The position numbers were made by a program, and so were the translations under genes. From Wenzhouxiangella sp. (GTDB lineage: Bacteria > Pseudomonadota > Gammaproteobacteria > Xanthomonadales > Wenzhouxiangellaceae), in NCBI GenBank assembly GCA_007123575.1, contig SKKV01000160.1:1-6299 (forward strand): a stretch of DNA of 6,299 nucleotides, given 5' to 3'. Each line of letters begins with the position of its first letter. Position 1 is the first letter of the stretch. This document shows positions 1-5,353 of the stretch, piece by piece. The notes beneath the pieces are model-generated. The model saw only the letters and a list, made by a program, of their open reading frames with translations, searched no databases and had not been told where the DNA came from.

Positions 1-2
1 AG

Positions 3-407
3 GGCGGCTTGCGGCCCCATCACTATTGCCTGCCCATTCTGAAAAGAGAGCTCAACCGGCAGGCCCTGGTGCGGGTGGCAATCAGCGGCAATCCGAAATT
101 CTTTCTGGGCACGGACTCGGCCCCGCACCCGAAAAGCGCCAAGGAATCCGACTGCGGCTGCGCCGGCATGTACACGGCTCGCACCGCGCTGGAGCTGTAC
201 GCGGAAGTGTTCGAGGAAGCCGGCGCACTGGACAAGCTGGAAGCCTTTGCCAGCTTCCACGGCCCGGATTTCTACCGCCTGCCGCGCAACGAAGGGACGG
301 TCAGCCTGCGGCATGAGCCGACCGACATCCCGGAACAAGTCGATTTCGGCGGCCAGCCAGGGGTGCCCTTCCGCGCCGGTGGCAGGACACGCTGGCGCCA
401 AATGTAG
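3..407 (+). CDS. pyrC: Dihydroorotase, class II (C-terminal part; 5' end outside the window)
   Basis: Dihydroorotase reversibly cyclises N-carbamoyl-L-aspartate to dihydroorotate, the third step of de novo pyrimidine synthesis, in the cytoplasm. The reading frame is already open at base 3 and runs 134 codons to a TAG at 405-407. It opens with GGLRPHHYCLPILKR, close to the E. coli PyrC stretch GGVRPHLYCLPILKR as I recall it. The signature FLGTDSAPH follows at visible residues 34-42; its Asp is the catalytic base (Asp250 in E. coli) and its His a substrate-binding residue. Next come KESDCGCAG and the C-terminal FRAGGRTRWRQ. By comparison with the 348-residue E. coli enzyme, about 210 N-terminal residues, including the metal-binding His and carboxylated Lys, lie upstream. 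An ATG-free open frame upstream means any internal start would be artificial. The gene converges on the lipid kinase gene with only 7 nt between stop codons. Confidence 0.95.
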   Translation, partial: GGLRPHHYCLPILKRELNRQALVRVAISGNPKFFLGTDSAPHPKSAKESDCGCAGMYTARTALELYAEVFEEAGALDKLEAFASFHGPDFYRLPRNEGTVSLRHEPTDIPEQVDFGGQPGVPFRAGGRTRWRQM

Positions 408-414
408 TCGGCCA

Positions 415-1314
415 TTAACGAAGCACCTGCAAGGCCCCCGGCAGCAGCTCCACCTCGATCTCAAGCGCGCGCCGGGCCAGGATTTCACCGTCGCCATGAA
501 CCATGCAGCCTGACGGGCATTCAATGCGAATGCTCCTTACCCGATCGGCATGCACACCACGGCAGTCCAGGTGGCGGCCGGAAAACACGCGCGGAAAGAC
601 CGTCAGCAAGCGCCATAAAGGCAGCCCATCAGCCCGAGTCAGTTCCAGCCAGCCATCATCCAGTTTAGCCCTCGGTGTCAGCATGAACCCACCGCCGGCC
701 CAACGGCCGTTACCCAGGGCGACCAGAAACTGCGGCGCGTCAATGCGCTGATCATCGTAAGCCAGGTGCATATGGGGTGCCCGGTAAACCGGCAGCAGGC
801 GCAAAGCGGCGACCAGGTAGCGCCAGAATCCCTTGCACCAGCGCACCCTGGCGGCGCGGTCGGCCACTTCGGCCTCAAAGCCCAAGCCCAGACTGTTGAT
901 GTAGTGGGTCTCGCTTTCCGTGTTGTCGGCGTGCCGAATTCGAACCCGCCCCACATCGCAAGGCATCGCCCGCGCCTGGGCGAGGTGCAGCAGCGCAGCC
1001 CGGGTATCCGTCGGCATCCCCAGCATGCGGGCAAAGTCGTTGCCCGAGCCCAGCGGAATCACACCTAACACCGCCTGCCCGCCGACCAGACCCCGGCCAA
1101 CCTCGCTGACCGTGCCATCACCGCCCACGGCGACCACGCGCCGGCCGGCAATCCCGCAGCGCTCGCGGGCCAGGTGTTCAGCATCGCCCCTGGCGCTGGT
1201 CAACAGGCACTCGGCATCCGGAAAGCACGACCGAATATCGTCGAGCAGCTGATCCTGCCGCTGGCCACGCCTGCCGCCAGCAGCCGGGTTGACTATGAAG
1301 CTGATGCCGGCCAC
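415..1314 (-). CDS. YegS/DagK-type lipid kinase (diacylglycerol kinase catalytic domain)
   Basis: This 299-residue protein is a soluble lipid kinase of the diacylglycerol-kinase catalytic superfamily (YegS/BmrU/DgkB type). Such enzymes phosphorylate diacylglycerol or related lipids with ATP at the inner face of the membrane. Visible motifs are the N-terminal nucleotide-loop IVNPAAGG (residues 7-14), the hallmark GGDGTVSEV (64-72) and the substrate/ATP motif PLGSGNDFAR (87-96). The C-terminal half carries the usual beta-sandwich, including INSLGLGFEAEVA. Length fits the roughly 300-residue family norm. The start is GTG at 1314-1312; an in-frame TGA lies five codons upstream, so no earlier start exists, and a purine-rich AGAGGG sits just ahead of it. 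The usual Asn of GGDGTxNEV is Ser here, a tolerated variant I would not over-read. It lies 25 nt downstream of the small lipoprotein gene on the same strand, so the two are probably co-transcribed. The lipid substrate cannot be told from sequence. Confidence 0.92.
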   Translation of the reverse strand: MAGISFIVNPAAGGRRGQRQDQLLDDIRSCFPDAECLLTSARGDAEHLARERCGIAGRRVVAVGGDGTVSEVGRGLVGGQAVLGVIPLGSGNDFARMLGMPTDTRAALLHLAQARAMPCDVGRVRIRHADNTESETHYINSLGLGFEAEVADRAARVRWCKGFWRYLVAALRLLPVYRAPHMHLAYDDQRIDAPQFLVALGNGRWAGGGFMLTPRAKLDDGWLELTRADGLPLWRLLTVFPRVFSGRHLDCRGVHADRVRSIRIECPSGCMVHGDGEILARRALEIEVELLPGALQVLR

Positions 1315-1339
1315 AGACCCTCTGACTCAACCGCCATCA

Positions 1340-1705
1340 TCAAAGCCCGAGTTCCTCGTAAGCCAGCAACATGTACATCATCGCGGCCGCCTCTTCAGTC
1401 ATGTCCGCCTCCGGAGGAAAGCTGTCGAGCCAGCGGTCAATATCATCGCCATAGTTTCGAACTACCCTCATCAGTTCGGCAAGCTCGGACGGTGAAGCTC
1501 GATCCAGCGCATCCCCGCGGAAACCACCGTCGGCAAAACCAAACTGCTTTGCCATTGGAAGCGCCGGGCGCAAATGTTCTGGGACAGCCGCTGGATCAAG
1601 CTGGATTTCGGCGTTCGCCGATTCGTAGCTCTGGCCACAGCCGGTTATAGCGGCCGCTATTAGCAAGCCGGTGATCGTCAGAATCAAAACGATGGCTTTT
1701 TTCAT
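1340..1705 (-). CDS. Small lipoprotein of unknown function
   Basis: A 121-residue secreted lipoprotein. The start chosen is ATG at 1705-1703 because it gives a textbook lipoprotein signal: MKK, a hydrophobic stretch (residues 4-20) and the lipobox ITGC with the acylated Cys at 23. The open frame extends to 1834, but that part encodes polar, non-signal sequence and would bury the signal. Gly follows the Cys, with no Asp at +2, so outer-membrane sorting by Lol is expected. The mature part is about 98 residues, acidic and apparently helical. It includes HLRPALPMAKQFGF, then a SELAELMRVVRNYGDDIDRW segment and an acidic Met-rich C terminus. I recognise no domain. It precedes the lipid kinase gene by 25 nt on the same strand and diverges from the copper lipoprotein gene. 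A role in envelope lipid homeostasis is only a guess from the neighbour. The ribosome binding site is weak (GGGC). Confidence 0.75.
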   Translation of the reverse strand: MKKAIVLILTITGLLIAAAITGCGQSYESANAEIQLDPAAVPEHLRPALPMAKQFGFADGGFRGDALDRASPSELAELMRVVRNYGDDIDRWLDSFPPEADMTEEAAAMMYMLLAYEELGL

Positions 1706-1732
1706 TGTTGCCCGATCTGATAGTGAAGACTG

Positions 1733-1750
1733 GATCATAACGAAATGATC
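1733..1750. promoter_or_regulatory. Inverted repeat GATCAT-N6-ATGATC in the divergent promoter region
   Basis: Perfect 6-bp arms (1733-1738 and 1745-1750) flank a 6-bp AT-rich spacer. On the minus strand the left arm overlaps TATGAT (1739-1734), a five-of-six match to a sigma-70 -10 box about 30 nt upstream of the small lipoprotein start. No good -35 is seen. It could be an operator covering that promoter; function is inferred only from symmetry and position. Confidence 0.35.
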
Positions 1751-1765
1751 GGTCTCCGATGACTG

Positions 1766-1780
1766 GCCAGACCGTCTGGC
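1766..1780. promoter_or_regulatory. 15-bp palindrome GCCAGAC-C-GTCTGGC, candidate operator
   Basis: Seven-bp arms are perfectly complementary around a single central C at 1773. The site lies midway between the divergent starts at 1705 and 1846, where a dimeric repressor or activator could act on both genes. It is too short-looped for a good RNA hairpin and has no T-tract, so a DNA-protein site is the better reading. The binding protein is unknown. Confidence 0.4.
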
Positions 1781-1845
1781 ATGCATCCAGATCCCCCTGA
1801 ACGTTCGTATTAGCAGTACATGTAAAAAATTCATGGACTGAGCCG

Positions 1846-2817
1846 ATGCGCCTGATCATTCTGCTGCTTTGTCTGGGCCTGGTAGCCTGCGCCGGCGTGC
1901 CGGAAGCACCGGCGCCCGAGCCCGAAGCGCCGCCAGAGCCTCAAACACGCGAGCCAACGCCACCAGCACCAGAACCGCAGCGCGATCCAGAACCAAGCGC
2001 CCTGCCCCAGGAGCCGTCGCCACCGCCAGAGCGTGAAGCGTCCCCGGCGCATCAGCCAGCGCCAGAGTCCGAACCGTCGCCGGAGCCTGAACCCAGTCCG
2101 CCCGAGCCTGAAGCGGAAACACCGGAACGCTTAGCGTCAGAACCAGGGAGCAGTCAGGATGAGATACCCGCTCCCGCTGACCCGGTCAGAACGACAGCCG
2201 GCAGCGCGAGCATCACTGGCAGCATCGAAGTGTTGCGCAACGGTCGGCCACTGCCGTTCGCGGCCACGTTTCTCGGTCAGACCGTGGTCGCCTGGCGACC
2301 CGCGGAAGGCGTGGAGAACGCGCCGATGGCAGAACAGACCATCGTGACCCGGCGCAGCCGCTTCTTTCCGCAGACCATGGCCGTGACCTCCGGCACAAAC
2401 GTTCGCTTCCCGAATATGGACACGATTGAGCACAACGTCTTTTCGCTGACCCCCGGCCATCGATTTGATGTCGGGCTTTACGGCGAGGGCGAGGGCCGGA
2501 CACACCGCTTCGACGGCACCGGCACGGTCGAGTTGTTTTGCAACGTGCACCCGAACATGGCGGCGTTCCTGCTGGTGCTGGATACACCGTTTTTCGCCTC
2601 GCCGGATGATGAAGGCAACTTTATGCTGGATGGACTGCCGGCTGGCCCAGGCGAGTTGCTGGTGTGGAATTATCGTGCCGAGCAGCCGCTGCAGCGCACG
2701 AGGCTGGATGTGGGCGAGGCGACGGCAATCGGCGCAGTGGAGGTCGACATCACGCGGCCGACCGTTCCCCAGCACACCAACAAACACGGCGAACCGTATC
2801 GACAGGGCAGGCGATGA
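1846..2817 (+). CDS. Cupredoxin-domain lipoprotein with Pro/Glu-rich linker
   Basis: A 323-residue lipoprotein carrying a type 1 (blue) copper-like domain. It starts with a short lipoprotein signal ending LVAC (Cys15 acylated; Ala at +2 predicts outer-membrane sorting). Residues 19-113 are a low-complexity Pro/Glu linker. A beta-rich segment follows (about 120-155), then the cupredoxin core. The likely copper ligands are His196 in TIEHNVFS and Cys232, His235 and Met238 in CNVHPNM. The C-x2-H-x2-M spacing is that of amicyanin, which explains why relatives are often labelled methylamine utilization protein, although no methylamine genes are present. Residues about 254-310 (GNFMLDGLPAGPGELLVW) resemble a carboxypeptidase-regulatory-like beta-sandwich. 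The role is probably periplasmic electron transfer, or copper or redox sensing. Its TGA overlaps the ATG of the receptor gene (ATGA, 2814-2817), implying translational coupling. No strong ribosome binding site precedes ATG 1846. Confidence 0.85.
   Translation: MRLIILLLCLGLVACAGVPEAPAPEPEAPPEPQTREPTPPAPEPQRDPEPSALPQEPSPPPEREASPAHQPAPESEPSPEPEPSPPEPEAETPERLASEPGSSQDEIPAPADPVRTTAGSASITGSIEVLRNGRPLPFAATFLGQTVVAWRPAEGVENAPMAEQTIVTRRSRFFPQTMAVTSGTNVRFPNMDTIEHNVFSLTPGHRFDVGLYGEGEGRTHRFDGTGTVELFCNVHPNMAAFLLVLDTPFFASPDDEGNFMLDGLPAGPGELLVWNYRAEQPLQRTRLDVGEATAIGAVEVDITRPTVPQHTNKHGEPYRQGRR
1900..2184 (+). repeat. Pro/Glu low-complexity coding tract
   Basis: About 95 codons alternate CC-rich Pro and GAG/GAA Glu triplets, with degenerate PEP, PSPEPEP and PAPEPE units and an approximately 6-base periodicity. 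It encodes the linker between the lipid anchor and the copper domain. Such tracts are prone to slippage and length variation between strains. It also creates long antisense open frames that are not genes. Confidence 0.6.
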
Positions 2818-4220
2818 TGCGAGCTGTGGGGGTTTGTTTGTGCGGCTTGCTGCTGTCCAGCACCGCTTTTGGGGAATCAGTCGAGCGTTGGCAAGCGGTC
2901 GAACTGCCCGATCCTGGCAGACACGCGAGCGTTACCGGCATTGGTGAGAGCCGGTTTCCAGACGGTGGGCAAGGACTGTGGATTGGCACGAAGCAGGGCA
3001 GCTTTCGACGCATCGAAGGCCGCTGGCAAGTCTGGCCCGAAATCGACGGACAGCGTCCCACGCTTACGGCCCTGAAGGTGGCACCCGATGAAACCGGGCA
3101 AACCACCTGGTGGCTGGGCACACCAGCGGGCTTGTACACCACCAGTGACGGGCAAACCTGGCACCACATCAGTCGAGCCGATGTGCCGCTGGCCGATGAC
3201 CGAATCTCCAGCCTTCATCTAGACCAGGCGCGCGGCGCCGAACCGGAGCTTTGGATCGGCACTGGCGTGGGCCTGACCTTGTGGCGGGCCGGCCAGTGGA
3301 CGCCGGTGACTTCGCGACCCGACGGCTTTCGGGCCGGGCAGGTACTGGCCATCCGGCGGTTCTCTGTCAATGGCACACGACAGCGCTGGGTGGCGACGAC
3401 CGATGGCCTTAGCCGCCTGGTCGACGGGCAGTGGCAAAGAATGGCCGCCGACTGCTTGCGCGGACGGCAAATCAAGGCCATGGAAACCATCGACATCAAG
3501 GATCGCCTGCATGTGGCCCTGGCCACCTCGCGCGGCTTGTATCTGATCGATGTCGAGGCACCAGAAACCTGCTCTCGGCAGTCGCTGCCAGGTTCCGAAG
3601 GGGAGCCGGTGCAGGCCCTCATCCGAGATGTCTCGGAACGACTTTATGCCTTCACTCGCGACGGCGTCGAGCGCTGGCATGGCAGCCCGGCAGGTATGGA
3701 GGGTTGGGCACCGTTTGATCAGCGCGACGGGCTTGAAGCGAATCCATCCTGGAACGGGGTTGCCTTCCGTGACAGCGAGGGGGTTATGTGGGCTGGCACT
3801 GATCGCGGCGCCTGGTATTTTCGCCCTGCGCAGACGCCAGCCGCTGCGTCCGGCGCTGCACGATTGCTGATTGACGGCGAACCCAAAGCGCCTGGCAGCT
3901 ACCTGATTCCCTGGGTTCAGCGCAACATTGCAATCGAGCTCGTACCCGCTGACGGGTCACGCTCGCACGCGGTCAGGGCTCGGCTGTCCACAGACGGTGT
4001 TGAAACCGCCCAGCCATGGCAGCCATTGCCCTGGAAAACTCGACTGGACGTCGGTCATGGCGGCCTGCAGTTTGACTTGGAAACGATGGATGAGTGGGGC
4101 CGTCTGCACGGCCCGGCCAGCTACAGGGTCAGACACTCCCATCCCTGGTTGCCGATCGCGCTGTCGGTGTTGATTGCACTGATGGTGATCGTTGTGGTGA
4201 TCGTACGCTGGCCGCGCTAA
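2814..4220 (+). CDS. Periplasmic beta-propeller (Reg_prop) and Y_Y_Y-like receptor with one C-terminal membrane helix, no output domain
   Basis: A 468-residue receptor-like protein. The start is ATG 2814, overlapping the upstream TGA; it gives a signal peptide with a plausible AFG/ES cleavage after residue 20. Seven blade-like repeats of about 45 residues carry the two-component-regulator-propeller pattern. They sit near residues 55 (LWIGT), 99 (WWLGT), 146 (LWIGT), 191 (RWVATTDGL), 232, 277 and 325 (MWAGTDRG). Residues about 340-441 resemble the Y_Y_Y domain that normally links such propellers to the membrane. A single helix spans about 445-464, followed only by RWPR and the stop. Full-length relatives continue into a histidine kinase or GGDEF domain; here nothing follows, and the convergent cupin gene ends 5 nt away. 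It may pass a signal to a separate membrane partner or be a deletion product. Coupling to the copper lipoprotein gene suggests that protein is its ligand or partner. Confidence 0.85.
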   Translation: MMRAVGVCLCGLLLSSTAFGESVERWQAVELPDPGRHASVTGIGESRFPDGGQGLWIGTKQGSFRRIEGRWQVWPEIDGQRPTLTALKVAPDETGQTTWWLGTPAGLYTTSDGQTWHHISRADVPLADDRISSLHLDQARGAEPELWIGTGVGLTLWRAGQWTPVTSRPDGFRAGQVLAIRRFSVNGTRQRWVATTDGLSRLVDGQWQRMAADCLRGRQIKAMETIDIKDRLHVALATSRGLYLIDVEAPETCSRQSLPGSEGEPVQALIRDVSERLYAFTRDGVERWHGSPAGMEGWAPFDQRDGLEANPSWNGVAFRDSEGVMWAGTDRGAWYFRPAQTPAAASGAARLLIDGEPKAPGSYLIPWVQRNIAIELVPADGSRSHAVRARLSTDGVETAQPWQPLPWKTRLDVGHGGLQFDLETMDEWGRLHGPASYRVRHSHPWLPIALSVLIALMVIVVVIVRWPR

Positions 4221-4225
4221 AGCGC

Positions 4226-4675
4226 TTATCGCCCCATAGCCAGCGCGGCGCGCAACAAAAAGCGGTCGCGCAGACTCAAACGCTCGCCGCGGATCAGCAT
4301 CAGCACGCCCTCGGGACTGGTGATGGCACCGTGTCGACTGCCGGCCGGAGCGAGCATGTAATCACCGGCAACAAAACGCTCGCCCTTGTGTTCAAGACTG
4401 CCTTCAAAGATGTAGCACTCTTCGTCGTGAGCATGGGGATGGGCCGGAATGCGCGCTCCGGGCGCCATCCGCCAAAGCGCTGTTTGCGTGCTCGCCTGCT
4501 TGTCAACGTGCAAAAGCTGGCAGTCGACACCGGGGAGAATTCGTCGCCAGCGCGCATGCTTGCCGCGAACCACGTCCATTTCCCGGCCAACGGACGACAG
4601 CAGGCGCTCGCGCAGGCGCGCCTTGCGCCGGCTATCGAGTGGTTCCGGGGCGGTCGGACGAGAGGCACTGCTCAT
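4226..4675 (-). CDS. ChrR-like cupin protein, putative partner or regulator of the ECF sigma factor
   Basis: A 149-residue protein that is mostly one ChrR-type cupin domain. The metal-site pattern is visible as His79, His81 and Glu85 in AHPHAHDEEC and His115 in GSRHG. The spacing 2, 4 and 30 equals that recalled for the zinc site of the Rhodobacter ChrR C-terminal domain (His141, His143, Glu147, His177). The N-terminal 45 residues are basic and helical. They lack the HxxxCxxC zinc anti-sigma motif that in ChrR binds the sigma factor; the only cysteines are 52 and 87. The ATG overlaps the TGA of the sigma gene (ATGA, 4675-4672), so the two are translationally coupled. It probably senses an oxidant, metal or small molecule and modulates the sigma factor, but direct anti-sigma activity is unproven. 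A plain cupin enzyme is the alternative. Confidence 0.82.
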   Translation of the reverse strand: MSSASRPTAPEPLDSRRKARLRERLLSSVGREMDVVRGKHARWRRILPGVDCQLLHVDKQASTQTALWRMAPGARIPAHPHAHDEECYIFEGSLEHKGERFVAGDYMLAPAGSRHGAITSPEGVLMLIRGERLSLRDRFLLRAALAMGR

Positions 4676-5253
4676 TGGCGTGCCGGATCGATGTCTACCA
4701 GCGCCCGACGCAAGCGCGTCAGGCCACGGCGGCAGTGTGATTTGACGGTACCCAGCGGCAACTGCAACATGTCAGCGATGTCTCTATGGCTCAAGTCTCG
4801 AAAATAGGCCATGCTCAGGACCTGGCGCTGGGCATCGCTCAAGCCCGCTAGGGCCCGACGGGTCAGTCGGGCAAGCGAAGCGTGCTCAGCAGCCTGGTCT
4901 GGCCATGGCTCGTCGTCTTCACTATACGCTTCGGTATTGCCATCTGGATGCAGCGACTGGGCTGCGTGCCGCCGCCGCTGGCGCAACCGATCCAGGCTCT
5001 GGCTTCGAACCATGATCCCAATCCAGCTTGCCGCACTGCCGCGTTCGGGGTCGAAGCGCTCGGCCTGGCGCCAGACCCGGGCGAAGGCATCGTTAATGAC
5101 CTCTTCGGCATCATCGGCATTGCGCAGGATGCCCATGGCAATGGCATAGGCATGGTCGGCAAGCCGGTCGAACAGCTCGGCCAGCGCCGACTCATCGGCC
5201 CGGCAGATCCGCTCGATCAGCCTTTCGCTGGAATCAGGTTTGTCGGGTGACAT
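4672..5253 (-). CDS. ECF (sigma-70 family group 4) RNA polymerase sigma factor
   Basis: A 193-residue extracytoplasmic-function sigma factor that directs RNA polymerase to stress-type promoters. Region 2 spans about residues 22-95: ALAELFDRLADHAYAIAMG, then DDAEEVINDAFARVW (core binding and -10 recognition). Region 4 spans about 133-186, with LSDAQRQVLSMAYF and the helix-turn-helix DIADMLQLPLGTVKSHCRR for -35 recognition. An acidic, weakly conserved linker lies between them. No C-terminal extension domain is present. ATG at 5253-5251 is chosen; a TTG three codons upstream is in frame but has no better ribosome binding site, whereas GGCAG precedes the ATG. The sequence resembles the RpoE/SigK type paired with ChrR cupins. 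It is coupled by ATGA to the cupin gene and diverges from the DUF3034 gene, which is a candidate target together with its own operon. Confidence 0.93.
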   Translation of the reverse strand: MSPDKPDSSERLIERICRADESALAELFDRLADHAYAIAMGILRNADDAEEVINDAFARVWRQAERFDPERGSAASWIGIMVRSQSLDRLRQRRRHAAQSLHPDGNTEAYSEDDEPWPDQAAEHASLARLTRRALAGLSDAQRQVLSMAYFRDLSHRDIADMLQLPLGTVKSHCRRGLTRLRRALVDIDPARQ

Positions 5254-5281
5254 CGCTGCCAACGGGTAAACACATCGTTCG

Positions 5282-5310
5282 ATATAAGTGCATCTGATCG
5301 GCAGTGTCCA
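5282..5310 (-). promoter_or_regulatory. Possible sigma-70-like promoter for the sigma/cupin pair
   Basis: On the minus strand, TGGACA (5310-5305, five of six to the -35 consensus) lies 17 bp from TTATAT (5287-5282), or 18 bp from TATATC. Transcription would start near 5275, giving a leader of about 20 nt. The -10 match is only moderate. Confidence 0.25.
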
Positions 5311-5319
5311 TGCGTATAT
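5282..5319. promoter_or_regulatory. Imperfect inverted repeat between sigma and DUF3034 genes
   Basis: ATATAAGTGCAT (5282-5293) and ATGCGTATAT (5310-5319) are inverted copies that differ by a two-base gap and one mismatch; their inner tips are 16 bp apart. The element lies in the 100-bp region shared by both divergent genes and overlaps the possible minus-strand promoter. A regulator site is possible. No clear promoter for the plus-strand gene is visible, although TATAAG at 5283-5288 is a lone -10-like hexamer. Confidence 0.25.
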
Positions 5320-5353
5320 GAAAGCAACTTGTGAACGCTACGTGGAAACCGAC

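Noticed and set aside
1706..1834. N-terminal extension of the small lipoprotein to the ATG at 1834
   Set aside because: It would place 43 polar residues ahead of a perfect lipoprotein signal and would remove the divergent control region with its two palindromes.
1833..1841. Two-codon upstream reading frame ATG-GAC-TGA before the copper lipoprotein start
   Set aside because: It has no ribosome binding site and is short enough to occur by chance.
1831..2122. Long minus-strand open frames opposite the Pro/Glu linker
   Set aside because: They are the antisense of a low-complexity CC/GAG tract, give Leu/Ala/Arg-rich or Trp-rich products without a family, and lie inside a well-supported gene.
2137..2787. 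216-codon minus-strand open frame opposite the cupredoxin domain
   Set aside because: The plus strand shows conserved copper ligands and a signal peptide; the antisense product has no coherent motif and is a GC-rich shadow.
2664..2813. Upstream start for the propeller gene at 2664
   Set aside because: The extra 50 residues are Ala/Arg/His-rich shadow sequence from the copper lipoprotein frame; the ATG at 2814 gives a signal peptide and an ATGA overlap.
1846..2817. Assignment to methylamine utilization (mau) genes
   Set aside because: Only the short copper loop resembles amicyanin; no methylamine dehydrogenase subunits or maturation genes are in the window.
4211..4249. GC-rich inverted arms (4211-4218 and 4242-4249) and an 8-bp palindrome at the convergent stops as a bidirectional terminator
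   Set aside because: The loop is 23 nt, the arms lie within coding sequence, and there is no T-tract on either strand, so an intrinsic terminator is not supported.
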